From positions 62,001-126,000 of the forward strand of contig NZ_JANKAS010000005.1 in assembly GCF_024622505.1 (NCBI RefSeq): a DNA stretch of 64,000 nt. The letters run 5' to 3'. Each line of letters starts with the position of its first letter. Within the stretch, counting starts at the first letter, position 1. This document shows, in pieces, positions 27,713 to 36,316 of the stretch. The translations under genes were made by a program, and so were the position numbers. Below the pieces are notes generated by a model. That model saw nothing but the letters and a program-made list of their open reading frames with translations, ran no database searches and was not told where the DNA came from. This DNA comes from Irregularibacter muris (GTDB taxonomy: Bacteria > Bacillota > Clostridia > Eubacteriales > Garciellaceae).

Positions 27713-27768
27713 TATTTAGTTTAACCTATTTGCAGGTTTTGAGCGTAATGATTTTAAACCTTATACAC

Positions 27769-27798
27769 GATAATGGAACATTTTCATTCCACATTATC
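27769..27798. promoter_or_regulatory. Candidate upstream activator sequence
   Basis: Imperfect dyad: GATAATG-GAA at 27769-27778 and TTC-CA-CATTATC at 27787-27798 (7+3 paired bases with a 2-base bulge). It lies 57-100 bases upstream of the -24/-12 promoter, the usual zone for enhancer-binding proteins. Confidence 0.4.
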
Positions 27799-27815
27799 CA
27801 ATTCATTCGGTTTCC

Positions 27816-27875
27816 AATAAAAATAGTGGTTTACTATCGTTCCATATGGAACGATAGTAAACCACTATTTTTATT
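27816..27875. terminator. Perfect 60-base palindrome
   Basis: Two 30-base arms with no mismatch and no spacer (centre 27845/27846, core CGTTCCATATGGAACG), flanked by T-runs on both strands. It lies 50 bases after the stop of the minus-strand flavin-binding gene and upstream of the sigma-54 promoter, so it probably insulates the operon from read-through. Confidence 0.85.
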
Positions 27876-27925
27876 CAGTATCCTATATTCATTTATATTT
27901 TCTCTTTTTTATTCTTCTATCTCCA

Positions 27926-28522
27926 TTATTCCTTTATTTCTACTCCATTTATCTTAAGATGATCATAGAATATTTCCTTCATAGAAGGGATGTCTACGTT
28001 TTTATCCCACTTTTCAGGGTGCCAAATATTTGAAGTTTTTAATGCTCTAGGACAATGGAAAAAACACTCTTCAATATCTACCCCTATACCCAGTGAAGGT
28101 ACTTGATTTTCCCAAATCATTTCGTTTAAAATTTCTTTATTTTGAGTGATATAAGCCCGTCCATTAATACGTAATACTTCTTCTATGCCAGGAATTAAAA
28201 AAATTAGTCCAATATGAGGATTGGATACAATATTCAACATAGAATCTACCCGTCTATTCCCCAAACGATCAGGAATAACCAATTGATGGGGATTTAAAAC
28301 TTTAATGGCCCCTGGTCCATCCCCTCGGGGAGATACATCGCAATTTCCTTCAGCATCAGATGTTGAAAGAAAACAAAGGGGTGACTTTGAAATGAATTGT
28401 CTACAGTGTTCGTCCATAATGGATATGGCTTTTTTGATGATGAACTCATGGGGAGCTCCAACGATTTCTCTAATTTCTTTCTCCGAAGTAATGGCTTCTT
28501 CAATAAAGTTAACTTTCTTCAT
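27926..28522 (-). CDS. Pyridoxamine-5'-phosphate-oxidase-like FMN-binding protein
   Basis: 198 aa with a split-barrel flavin fold. PLCFLSTSDAEGNCDVSPRGD, then LVIPDRLGNRRVDSMLNIVSNP and IGLIFLIPGIEEVLRINGRA match the PPOX-type subfamily often annotated MSMEG_1061-like. The ending ECFFHCPRALKTSNIWHPEKW is also typical. Members bind FMN or F420; the reaction is unknown. ATG at 28522 follows GGGAGG. It appears monocistronic, ended by the 60-base palindrome. Confidence 0.85.
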   Translation of the reverse strand: MKKVNFIEEAITSEKEIREIVGAPHEFIIKKAISIMDEHCRQFISKSPLCFLSTSDAEGNCDVSPRGDGPGAIKVLNPHQLVIPDRLGNRRVDSMLNIVSNPHIGLIFLIPGIEEVLRINGRAYITQNKEILNEMIWENQVPSLGIGVDIEECFFHCPRALKTSNIWHPEKWDKNVDIPSMKEIFYDHLKINGVEIKE

Positions 28523-28620
28523 ATAATCCTCCCATTTCTCTTAACATTTCCTCTTATCTACTCCTGTATGAAGGACAGAATACAGACTTCCTTGAAACCT
28601 TTTGTCCCTTCCTATCCTTA

Positions 28621-29646
28621 TTAAACTGTTTTGATTAATAAATAAATAAAATATGGGGCCCCTAATATAGAAACAACTAATCCCACGGGTAATTCCATTG
28701 GCGCCATAATGATTCTTCCTAGAGCATCAGCAGATATCAGCAATAATGCACCAATTAATGCAGTGAGTGGAAGAATTTTCTCATGCTTTGCTCCAATGAG
28801 TCGTCTTGCAATATGGGGAGCGATTAATCCTAAAAAAGTAATACCACCACCTACAGATACAGATGCACCTGCTAAAGCTACTGCCGTAAAAAGTAATATC
28901 CTTCTTTCTTTTTCAATCTGCACCCCCACCCCAATGGCAATACTGTCCCCAAGGCGTAAAACATCTAAATATCTCGACTTGTATAGGGCATAGGGTATGA
29001 GTACTAAAATCCAGGGCAGAAATGCCAGTACAAAGGTCCAATTTGTTCCCCAAATGCTGCCTGATAACCAAGTGATTGCCTTCATAAAATTAATGGGTTC
29101 CATTTTCATTTGAAAAATAATAAGTCCTGCATTAAAGGCTGCGTTTATTCCAATCCCAACTAATAACAATCGTATAGGAGTCACTGTCCCATTTTTCCAA
29201 GAAAGCATATAAATAAATAGTGCAGCGACAAAGGCACCAACTAAGGCAACAAAGGGCATCATAAAGATAGATAGCATTCCGGTTATAAAAGTTGTTCCCT
29301 GAAAGAAAAACATATATACAACAACAGCAAATCCAGCTCCAGAATTAATACCGAGAATACCTGGATCAGCTAGAGGATTCTGGGAAATTCCTTGGAGTAT
29401 TGCTCCTGAAACAGAGATTCCTATTCCTACTAATAATGCTAGGGTAATCCTTGGCAACCGAAAATCAAAAATGGTTAGTTCATTTTGTGGTGTGCCTTGC
29501 CCTATCAGGGTTTCTATTACTTCCCTAAAAGGAATAGAGATAAACCCTGCATTAATGCTTAAGAAAAACACCCCAAGGGTGAATAGACTAACTGTAATCA
29601 TTAAGACTTTGAATTTCTTTTGATCTTTTGATAGAGAGTTTTGCAT
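28621..29646 (-). CDS. Iron-siderophore ABC permease (FecCD family), subunit 2
   Basis: 341 aa, about nine or ten membrane helices. LALLVGIGISVSGAILQGISQNPLADPGILGINSGAGFAV-type text and GGGITFLGLIAPHIARRLIG (the ATPase-contact loop) define FecCD/BtuC-type permeases. It overlaps the upstream permease by one base (TAATG), so the two are translationally coupled, and pairs with it to form the channel. The binding protein and ATPase lie across the Fur-box region on the opposite strand. Confidence 0.93.
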   Translation of the reverse strand: MQNSLSKDQKKFKVLMITVSLFTLGVFFLSINAGFISIPFREVIETLIGQGTPQNELTIFDFRLPRITLALLVGIGISVSGAILQGISQNPLADPGILGINSGAGFAVVVYMFFFQGTTFITGMLSIFMMPFVALVGAFVAALFIYMLSWKNGTVTPIRLLLVGIGINAAFNAGLIIFQMKMEPINFMKAITWLSGSIWGTNWTFVLAFLPWILVLIPYALYKSRYLDVLRLGDSIAIGVGVQIEKERRILLFTAVALAGASVSVGGGITFLGLIAPHIARRLIGAKHEKILPLTALIGALLLISADALGRIIMAPMELPVGLVVSILGAPYFIYLLIKTV

Positions 29647-30692
29647 TAAGCTTGCCTCCCTTCTTTACGTGCAAGGTAGAGGAAGAATGGAACACCGATA
29701 ATGGCTGTTATGGCTCCTACAGGTGTCTCAAAGGGGCTATTTATCATTCGTCCAACAATATCTGCTAAAATTAACAAGGCTCCTCCTAGTACAGCAGAGC
29801 AAGGAATAATCCAGCGATAGTCTACACCCACTAAAAAACGAGTAATGTGGGGGATAACAATTCCCACAAATCCTACCATTCCAGCAATGGAAACTGCCGT
29901 CCCGGTCAGAAGCAAAACAGTAATCCCGCCTAAAAGTTTGACAAAGGTGGTGTTTTGTCCTAATCCCTTTGCAACCTCTTCCCCTAAACTAAGAATGGAT
30001 ATAGAACGCGATAAGAATAGGGCTAAAATTAATCCAATAATCACAAAAGGAAGCACATACTTAAGCTGCAACATTTGAACACCGGAAACTCCACCGGCAT
30101 ACCAATAACTTATGTCCTTGGAAACATCAAAGCGAATTCCGATTGCGGTTGATAAAGAACTCATCAAAGAGGTGATGGCTGATCCAGCCAGTGCCAACTT
30201 AACAGGTGTTACACCTCCCCTAGATAAAGAAGTAATTCCAAATACCAATGCCGTTCCCAATCCTGCTCCTATAAAAGAAAATGAAATTAGGCCTGTCTGT
30301 GAAATCCCTGGTAAAAAAGCGTATCCAATAGCAATAAAAAAAGATGATCCTGATGTCACTCCCATGATAGAAGGCGATGCAAGCGGGTTTCTTGTCATCC
30401 CTTGCATAATCGCACCAGATACCGCAAGAGCAGCTCCCACAATAACTGCTGCAATAGCCCTTGGAAGTCTTAATTCTCGTACAATCACGTGTAAAGAATT
30501 GTCCCCATCAAAAGCAAATAATGCTTTCCAAACCTCCTTATAACTAAGATCTGCAGCTCCAAAATGAATGGAAGAGACCACTGCAAATATCAATAGGAAT
30601 AAACCACCGATTAAGATAATTGTCCCTATAAAATGATTACTATATAAACTATTTTTTGTTGATTTAATGTTCCTACTATCCCTAGTGCTCAT
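29646..30692 (-). CDS. Iron-siderophore ABC permease (FecCD family), subunit 1
   Basis: 348 aa. The markers are LPRAIAAVIVGAALAVSGAI, MTRNPLASPSIMGVTSGSSF and GMVGFVGIVIPHITRFLVG. It is the first gene of the minus-strand pair, divergent from the binding-protein gene. The RBS before ATG 30692 is weak (GAAAG only). A Fur box about 90-110 bases upstream sits between the divergent units and probably represses both under iron sufficiency. Confidence 0.93.
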   Translation of the reverse strand: MSTRDSRNIKSTKNSLYSNHFIGTIILIGGLFLLIFAVVSSIHFGAADLSYKEVWKALFAFDGDNSLHVIVRELRLPRAIAAVIVGAALAVSGAIMQGMTRNPLASPSIMGVTSGSSFFIAIGYAFLPGISQTGLISFSFIGAGLGTALVFGITSLSRGGVTPVKLALAGSAITSLMSSLSTAIGIRFDVSKDISYWYAGGVSGVQMLQLKYVLPFVIIGLILALFLSRSISILSLGEEVAKGLGQNTTFVKLLGGITVLLLTGTAVSIAGMVGFVGIVIPHITRFLVGVDYRWIIPCSAVLGGALLILADIVGRMINSPFETPVGAITAIIGVPFFLYLARKEGRQA

Positions 30693-30781
30693 AATAATAC
30701 GACTACTTTCTTCAAAATGTACACGTCCCTTTTTTCAATTTGTTATTGACAATGTTTTGTCGTTGAATTAATATGTTAATT

Positions 30782-30800
30782 GATAATGATAACTATTATT
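30782..30800. promoter_or_regulatory. Fur box between divergent siderophore-transport genes
   Basis: GATAATGATAACTATTATT matches the 19-base Fur consensus GATAATGATAATCATTATC at 16 positions. It sits 34 bases before the binding-protein start and about 90 bases before the permease start. Confidence 0.78.
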
Positions 30801-30834
30801 AGTTATATATTAACAAACTATAAGGAGGATTTCA

Positions 30835-31818
30835 ATGGGAAATATATCACGTAAGAAGAAATTAATGTACTTAATCGGAATTTGTTTACTGGTAACATCT
30901 ATGGTCTTGTCACTGACAGCTTGTGGAGGAACCAAAGATAATCCAGATAATTCCTCAGATAAAGAAGAAATTTCCGCAGAAGAAAAAATTACAGATGCTA
31001 TGGGAAATGAAGTTACTGTTCCTTCTAATCCTGAACGAGTCATTGCTTCATACCTTGAAGACCATCTCGTTGCTCTAGGAATTAAACCCGTTGCACAATG
31101 GAGTGTAAATGATGGGGCAAGTATACAGGGTTATTTGCAAGATGCTTTAGAAGGAATTCCCACAATTCCTCATGATTTACCCTTTGAAGCAGTACAACAA
31201 TTTTCACCTGATTTAATTATTATGAACTCTGCAAGCATGGTTGAAGGTGGAAAATATGATCAGTATAATAAAATAGCTCCCACTTATGTCATTGGTACTG
31301 AAGAAAGTAATAACTGGCGAGATCAATTGCTTCGTGTAGGGAAAGTATTTAACAAAACAGAAGAAGCAGAAAAGGTATTAGAAGAATACGACCAAAAAGC
31401 TGAAGAATCCAAAGCCAAAATAGAAAGTGCGGTAGGAAATCCTTCTGTAGCTGCCATTTGGTTGGTAGGTGGAAACTTTTTCGTGGTTAATGAATCCCTA
31501 TCCAGTGGAACAGTAATGTATGAGGATTTAGGATTGAAAGTTCCTGAAGTAGTAAAAGAAATTTCTTCTAGTGGAGAAAGCAATTGGAATGCTATTTCTT
31601 TAGAAAAATTAGTTGAACTAGATGCAGAGCATATATTTCTGATCAATAGCGATACAGCCAGTGGTTCAACAGCTTTAAGTGATACATTATGGAAGAGTAT
31701 CCCTGCTGTCAAGGCTGGAAATGTTTATGAGTTCTCCCCTGACGAAAGCTGGTTATATACAGGAGCAATTGCTAATGAACAAATTATAGATAATGTTTTA
31801 GAAAGCTTAGTAGAATAA
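30835..31818 (+). CDS. Siderophore ABC transporter substrate-binding lipoprotein
   Basis: 327 aa. Signal peptide and lipobox (SLTACGG, Cys about 30), then a type-III periplasmic-binding domain: ITDAMGNEVTVPSNPERVIA, HLVALGIKPVAQW and FSPDLIIMNSASMVEGG. The C-lobe ends SPDESWLYTGAIANEQIIDNVL. The RBS AAGGAGG is strong. It lies downstream of a Fur box and is followed by the matching ATPase gene after 91 bases holding a hairpin. Confidence 0.92.
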   Translation: MGNISRKKKLMYLIGICLLVTSMVLSLTACGGTKDNPDNSSDKEEISAEEKITDAMGNEVTVPSNPERVIASYLEDHLVALGIKPVAQWSVNDGASIQGYLQDALEGIPTIPHDLPFEAVQQFSPDLIIMNSASMVEGGKYDQYNKIAPTYVIGTEESNNWRDQLLRVGKVFNKTEEAEKVLEEYDQKAEESKAKIESAVGNPSVAAIWLVGGNFFVVNESLSSGTVMYEDLGLKVPEVVKEISSSGESNWNAISLEKLVELDAEHIFLINSDTASGSTALSDTLWKSIPAVKAGNVYEFSPDESWLYTGAIANEQIIDNVLESLVE

Positions 31819-31825
31819 TTTTAAA

Positions 31826-31855
31826 GAGGCTGTCTCACAATATTGAGGTAGCCTC
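31826..31855 (+). terminator. Intercistronic hairpin between binding protein and ATPase
   Basis: GAGGCT (31826-31831) pairs with AGCCTC (31850-31855), with an inner CTCA/TGAG stem. There is no proper U-run, so partial attenuation or mRNA stabilisation is likelier than full termination. Reduced ATPase relative to binding protein would result. Confidence 0.5.
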
Positions 31856-31909
31856 CCTTTGATATCCTTGGATGTTACAAGAGAAGAATTTGAGAGAGAG
31901 GGTTTAGAC

Positions 31910-32698
31910 ATGAATAGTTTATCGACAAAAGATTTATATGTAGGATATTATGAAAAAAATATTATTACGCAAATGAATATACAGTTTAAAAGCAATGAGA
32001 TTACAACAATTATTGGTCCCAATGGTTGTGGTAAATCCACTTTATTAAAGGCACTTACGCGACTTATTCCTCACTCTAAGGGAAGTATCTTATTAGATGG
32101 TCAATCCATTGCTAAAGAAAACACAAAAAAACTTGCTCAAAAAATGGCTATATTGCCTCAAACCCAGGATAGTGCTTCTGGATTAACTGTTGGTGAACTG
32201 GTTTCCTATGGACGATTTCCTTATCAACGGGGCTTTGGAAAGTTAACTTCTTCAGATTATGAAGTCATTGATTGGGCCTTGAAAGTAACAAATACTTTTG
32301 ACTACAAATTTCGTACAGTAGACTCTCTTTCAGGGGGGCAACGACAGCGGGTATGGATAGCCATGGCCCTTGCCCAAGAAACCGAGACTATCTTTTTAGA
32401 TGAGCCCACAACCTATCTTGATATGGCACATCAATTGGAAGTTCTTGAGCTATTGAAAAACTTAAACCAACGACAGCAACGGACCATTATCATGGTTCTA
32501 CACGACTTAAACCATGCTGCCCGCTTTTCCCATAATATGATTGCCTTAAAAGATGGTAAGTTGATTAAAGCAGGGACAAGTGAAGATGTCATGAAAAAAG
32601 ATATCCTTCAAGAGGTTTTTAATATTGATGCAGAAATTGGTCGTGATATAAGAACAGGAAAACTCACCTGTATATCCTATGATCTAATAAGAGGATAA
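31910..32698 (+). CDS. Iron-siderophore ABC transporter ATP-binding protein
   Basis: 262 aa, FepC-like. Walker A GPNGCGKSTLLKALTRLIPH, Q-loop AILPQTQDSASGLTV, signature LSGGQRQRVWIAMALAQE, Walker B TIFLDEPTTYLDMAHQLEVL and the H-loop VLHDLNHAARFSHN are all intact. The ATG at 31910 is preferred (GAGAGAGG upstream); an open start at 31859 would overlap the hairpin. It completes the importer with the divergent FecCD permeases. Confidence 0.94.
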   Translation: MNSLSTKDLYVGYYEKNIITQMNIQFKSNEITTIIGPNGCGKSTLLKALTRLIPHSKGSILLDGQSIAKENTKKLAQKMAILPQTQDSASGLTVGELVSYGRFPYQRGFGKLTSSDYEVIDWALKVTNTFDYKFRTVDSLSGGQRQRVWIAMALAQETETIFLDEPTTYLDMAHQLEVLELLKNLNQRQQRTIIMVLHDLNHAARFSHNMIALKDGKLIKAGTSEDVMKKDILQEVFNIDAEIGRDIRTGKLTCISYDLIRG

Positions 32699-32749
32699 GA
32701 CTATTGTTTTAGCCTTACCCTCTTGGATTTTCTGGAAAAAACTTGACAA

Positions 32750-33751
32750 TTATTGCCCTGTAAGGTTTTGAGTGGTGGAGAAAATTATGCGAAAGGTGGT
32801 TCCTTCTCCCACTTGGGAATCCAGTGCTATTCCATGTCCAAGATATTCTGCTACCTCCTTAATTAGATAAAGGCCCATTCCTGTTGATTCTCTAAACTTT
32901 CGTCCATTTTCTCCAGTATAGAAGGCATTGAATACACGTTTTTTATCAGAATCTGGAATACCTACCCCAAAGTCAGTCACTTCTAAAATCGCTTCTTTAT
33001 CTTTTTCATAGATGGAAATCAGTATATGATTGCTCTTTCCAATAGAATATTTCACTGCATTATTGATTAGTTGGGAAAGAATAAAAAACAACCATTTTTC
33101 ATCTGTCTCAACGATGATTCCCTTTTTTTCTTCCTGCAACTTTGGATATATTTTGTTGCGAATATAAAAACGTTTATTTTCTCGGTTTACTTCATGTACT
33201 ATTTTTGATAGCACCACCGGTTGAATGGTAAAATCTTGTTCAATGGTTTGAAGACGTGCCATATAAAGAACGGTATTTAATCCCACTTTCATTTGTTCTG
33301 TCTCTTCTCGTATATCAGAAGAATCTGGTTCATCTAGGTTTTGTGCGATGAGTTCAATAACCGAAAGGGGTGTTTTCATCTGATGCACCCATTGATTCAT
33401 AAATTTTAAATGTTTCTCTTGTCTATACTCTAATGTTTGGATTTGCTCCTGATAATATTTGTACTGATTTCTCAAGAGCTGATCAAGAGCCGCTGATATA
33501 GGGGTTTGTTCGGTCTTAATAAAAGAATCATCAAAGGATACCAGGGGTTTACTAAGTCGTTCATAAAACTTACGATGGCTATAATACTGATACAAAAGAT
33601 AACAGCCAAGAAAAAAGAGACCGAGAAAAACGCCATAGAGTGCCGGTCTAATATGGCGATACCCATCCAACCAATAAATAGAAAGAATCACTAAAAATTG
33701 GAGTGCTTGAACCACAATTAGGGAAGCATGTTCTTTAATAAATAATTTCAT
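32750..33751 (-). CDS. BceS-like intramembrane-sensing histidine kinase
   Basis: 333 aa. Two closely spaced N-terminal helices (about 8-60) with almost no extracytoplasmic loop, then DHp with phospho-acceptor His in QWVHQMKTPLSVIELIAQ and an HATPase domain (QLINNAVKYS; DFGVGIPDSD; STGMGLYLIKEVAEYLG). This is the BceS/intramembrane-sensing layout that normally reports on a BceAB-type peptide-antibiotic transporter, which is absent here. The ATG at 33751 overlaps the response-regulator stop (ATGA), so the two are translationally coupled. Confidence 0.9.
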   Translation of the reverse strand: MKLFIKEHASLIVVQALQFLVILSIYWLDGYRHIRPALYGVFLGLFFLGCYLLYQYYSHRKFYERLSKPLVSFDDSFIKTEQTPISAALDQLLRNQYKYYQEQIQTLEYRQEKHLKFMNQWVHQMKTPLSVIELIAQNLDEPDSSDIREETEQMKVGLNTVLYMARLQTIEQDFTIQPVVLSKIVHEVNRENKRFYIRNKIYPKLQEEKKGIIVETDEKWLFFILSQLINNAVKYSIGKSNHILISIYEKDKEAILEVTDFGVGIPDSDKKRVFNAFYTGENGRKFRESTGMGLYLIKEVAEYLGHGIALDSQVGEGTTFRIIFSTTQNLTGQ

Positions 33752-34455
33752 TTTTCTTCTATTCCCAACCATGAAATGTTCAAACGATAGCCAGCACCCC
33801 TTACGGTTTCTACCCCATCTTTAATCCCTACTGCCTGGAATTTTTTCCTCACCCGTGTTATATTCACATTGAGTGTATTTTCGTCTACGTAGACCTGATC
33901 ATCCCATAGTTTTTCCAGTAAGTCTTCCCGACCTGCAACTCGAGGATAACGATCCATTAGGCTTTCAATAATATCTGCTTCTTTTTTAGATAGAGGGGTG
34001 ACTTTACTATTAAAGGATAATTCCAATCTTTCTGGAAAAAGCTTCAGTCCCTCTATATCTAAGACTCTCTCCTTCATCCCTCGAGCATATTCCCCATAGG
34101 CACGACGAAGCTGACTCCGTATTTTGGCCATGACAATCTCTGAATGAAAGGGCTTTGTGATAAAATCATCTCCCCCATTTTCCAAAGCCCTTACCTGATC
34201 CATTTCCCCCACTCGAGCAGATATAAAGATCACTGGACAAGTAGATTCCATGCGAATTTGTCTGCACCAATAAAAGCCATCATAACTGGGCAAATTAATA
34301 TCCAACAAAACAAGATCAGGCTTATTGTTATGAAAAGTATTCAGCACATCATCAAAATCAGCAACTCTAATTACATGGTAACCATATTTATGAATATAAG
34401 ACTCTAAATGTTTAGCAATCTTAGGATCATCTTCTACAATCATAATTTTTTGCAT
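33748..34455 (-). CDS. OmpR/BceR-family response regulator
   Basis: 235 aa. Receiver domain about 1-115: acidic EDD, phospho-acceptor Asp in DLVLLDINLPSYDG, Thr/Ser in PVIFISAR and Lys in ITKPFHSE. A winged-helix output domain (about 135-230) has TPLSKKEADIIESLMDRYP and VDENTLNVNITRVRKKFQ. GGAGGG precedes the ATG at 34455. It is upstream of, and coupled to, the BceS-like kinase. Confidence 0.93.
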   Translation of the reverse strand: MQKIMIVEDDPKIAKHLESYIHKYGYHVIRVADFDDVLNTFHNNKPDLVLLDINLPSYDGFYWCRQIRMESTCPVIFISARVGEMDQVRALENGGDDFITKPFHSEIVMAKIRSQLRRAYGEYARGMKERVLDIEGLKLFPERLELSFNSKVTPLSKKEADIIESLMDRYPRVAGREDLLEKLWDDQVYVDENTLNVNITRVRKKFQAVGIKDGVETVRGAGYRLNISWLGIEEK

Positions 34456-34623
34456 ATTACACCCTCCTTCATGAAATTATTATGGCACAAATTGAGGTTT
34501 CTATAAAGGCTCTCGAAAATATATTCAATTTTTAACTCTATGATTAGCCTTATCCATGACCTACACGCAATTATAGAATAAGAAAGTTTAGTCCCTTGAG
34601 AACAAGAGAAACTTTTCTGTTTC

Positions 34624-34659
34624 ATAAAAATAGCCCTCATTATTAAGAAGGCTATCTTT
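34624..34659 (-). terminator. Minus-strand terminator of an unassigned transcript
   Basis: On the minus strand GATAGCC / GGCTATTTTTAT forms a stem with a T-tail. It directly follows the stop of a 30-codon open frame (34660-34752), hinting that something was once transcribed here. Confidence 0.55.
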
Positions 34660-34752
34660 CTACCTATCTTCTATCTGAAATTCTAATATTTCCCCTTCTT
34701 CATTCCAAATATCCTTAATAGGAAACAATAAAATGTAAAATCTATTTGACAT
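34660..34752 (-). pseudogene. 30-codon open frame, possible gene remnant
   Basis: ATG 34752 to TAG 34660 gives a protein-like sequence (FPIKDIWNEEGEILEFQIED), but there is no RBS and an in-frame stop precedes the ATG. It is followed at once by a hairpin with a T-tail. It overlaps the promoter of the plus-strand membrane-protein/XRE pair. It could be the tail of a lost gene or chance. Confidence 0.3.
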
Positions 34753-34803
34753 TTATATATTGTTTTGATAGTCTATAAATGTAAAGAGAGTTATACATTT
34801 ATA
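34746..34803 (+). promoter_or_regulatory. Promoter and three ACATTTATA elements of the membrane-protein/XRE operon
   Basis: TTGACA (34746-34751) is a perfect -35 box. ACATTTATA occurs at 34749-34757 and 34795-34803, and inverted (TATAAATGT) at 34774-34782. The first overlaps the -35 box and the last touches the GGAGG of the first gene. This arrangement suggests operator sites for the XRE repressor encoded in the operon. Confidence 0.6.
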
Positions 34804-34816
34804 GGAGGTGCTAAGA

Positions 34817-35035
34817 ATGAGAAAAATGGATGAAATGGAAATGGCTATATCCTTACAATCTATTAAATGGGCATGGCTTTATACCGTACTATTTTTATTT
34901 ATCTGGACTGTAATTGATTATGTAAGAGTAGGAAAGTTCAATTCTCTTGCATTTATTTTGTTAATTTCACAAAACATAATTAAACTGGGTATGGATCTTT
35001 ATTTAAAAGGTAAGATGGACAAAGATGAAGAATAA
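34817..35035 (+). CDS. Two-helix membrane protein paired with an XRE regulator, 72 aa
   Basis: A charged start (MRKMDEMEMAISLQS), then hydrophobic spans at about 16-36 and 43-60, and a charged tail. The ATG at 34817 sits 8 bases after GGAGG; an upstream GTG lies within that RBS and is unlikely. The last 11 bases overlap the XRE gene. Clostridia and bacilli have many such small-membrane-protein plus HTH pairs (DUF2178-like in some), often of unknown role. Confidence 0.75.
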   Translation: MRKMDEMEMAISLQSIKWAWLYTVLFLFIWTVIDYVRVGKFNSLAFILLISQNIIKLGMDLYLKGKMDKDEE

Positions 35036-35222
35036 TATTAAAGCTCTTCGCAAACAAAAAGGTCTCAGGCAAGAAGATCTCGCAAACCAATTAGGCGTTA
35101 CTCGCCAAACAATCAATGCCATAGAGAATAACAAATACAATCCTACTTTAGAATTAGCTATAAAACTTGGGAAATTATTTCGCACACCAGTGGAAGAAAT
35201 TTTTCAACTGGAAGATAAATAG
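35025..35222 (+). CDS. Small XRE-family helix-turn-helix regulator, 65 aa
   Basis: Almost entirely a Cro/C1-type HTH: IKALRKQKGLRQEDLANQLG, then VTRQTINAIENNKYNPTLEL and a dimer tail VEEIFQLEDK. This is the YozG/YvaO-like short class that follows a membrane-protein gene. The overlap with the preceding gene implies translational coupling. Three ACATTTATA motifs before the operon are its likely targets. Confidence 0.9.
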   Translation: MKNNIKALRKQKGLRQEDLANQLGVTRQTINAIENNKYNPTLELAIKLGKLFRTPVEEIFQLEDK

Positions 35223-35400
35223 TTTATATATCATCGTGCTATTTCATAATAGAAAAATGCATCATGGGTTTTATTCTATATTCACAAGTAATTATCTGAA
35301 ACTTTGGAATATCATTCTAGTTGATTTTTGTTAAAGATTTTTATACAACGCCACTGTATAGTATACTATAGTAAATAGTCCCACAATAGGAGGTAATGTT

Positions 35401-36213
35401 TTGACTTTTAGAAAAAATATGAAGGGAAATTTAGTTTATTATACCATCCCTGCCTTTGAAGATGCGGGTCTTGTAACACATGGCTTTTCCAGCAGGTTAG
35501 GTGGGGTAAGCACAGGACCTTTAAATAGTTTAAACTTAGGTATTAAAAAGAAGGATACTAAGGAAAATATATTGAAAAATTTTGAGATTTTTGGAGAAGC
35601 TTTAGATATTTCTGTAGAAAATATGGTCTTGTCCGATCAAGTTCATGATGATGTTATTTTAGAAGTAAGCAAGAAGGATAGAGGAAAGGGTTTATTGAGG
35701 GAAAGTGACCTATCCAACGTGGACGCTCTGGTGACTCAGGAAAAAGACGTAGCCTTGGTTACTTTTTATGCTGACTGTGTCCCCCTGTTTTTATTGGATC
35801 CAGTAAATAAGGCCATAGGGTTGGCCCATGCCGGTTGGAAGGGAACCATGATGAAAATCGGACAAAAGACTTTACAAAAAATGATAGATCTCTATGGTAC
35901 AAATCCTCAAGATTGTTTCATCGGCATTGGCCCCTCCATCGGACTGTGTTGTTTCGAAGTAGGTGATGAAGTAATTGAGCATATTAAAGGGAATTTTGAT
36001 CATCCTGATCGATATTATACAGCTCAATCCAATGGTAAGTACATAGCTGACCTCTGGAAGCTAAACCGTGATCAATTTCTTCACAGTGGAGTCCCTGAAG
36101 GAAATATTACCGATAGTGGTCTTTGTACCAAGTGTAATAAAGACATCTTCTTCTCCCATAGAGGAGATAAGGGCAATACCGGTAGTCTTGCTGCAATTTT
36201 ACAATTGCTCTAA
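35401..36213 (+). CDS. pgeF: Purine nucleoside phosphorylase/peptidoglycan editing factor, laccase-domain (YlmD/YfiH)
   Basis: 270 aa, one Cu/Zn-binding multicopper-oxidase-like domain. Metal-ligand and active-site signatures are LSDQVHDDVILEV, YADCVPLFLLDP, GLAHAGWKGTMMKIG and IGPSIGLCCFEVGDEV. Family knowledge: YfiH/YlmD proteins act as adenosine deaminase/phosphorylase and as peptidoglycan editing factors. The start is TTG at 35401 with AGGAGG 8 bases before. It is monocistronic, ended by a strong terminator. Confidence 0.9.
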   Translation: MTFRKNMKGNLVYYTIPAFEDAGLVTHGFSSRLGGVSTGPLNSLNLGIKKKDTKENILKNFEIFGEALDISVENMVLSDQVHDDVILEVSKKDRGKGLLRESDLSNVDALVTQEKDVALVTFYADCVPLFLLDPVNKAIGLAHAGWKGTMMKIGQKTLQKMIDLYGTNPQDCFIGIGPSIGLCCFEVGDEVIEHIKGNFDHPDRYYTAQSNGKYIADLWKLNRDQFLHSGVPEGNITDSGLCTKCNKDIFFSHRGDKGNTGSLAAILQLL

Positions 36214-36214
36214 G

Positions 36215-36257
36215 AAAATAAGGGGCAATGAATCAATGATTCATTGCCCCTTATTTT
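36215..36257. terminator. Bidirectional terminator after pgeF
   Basis: Arms of 21 bases (36215-36235 and 36237-36257) pair perfectly around one base; A-run on one side and T-run on the other. It lies between convergent pgeF and mntP. Confidence 0.93.
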
Positions 36258-36316
36258 GCTTCCTTGATAAATTTTTTTAAACTTTTATGTACAAAGTAAA
36301 ATTTATAAATTTTTTC

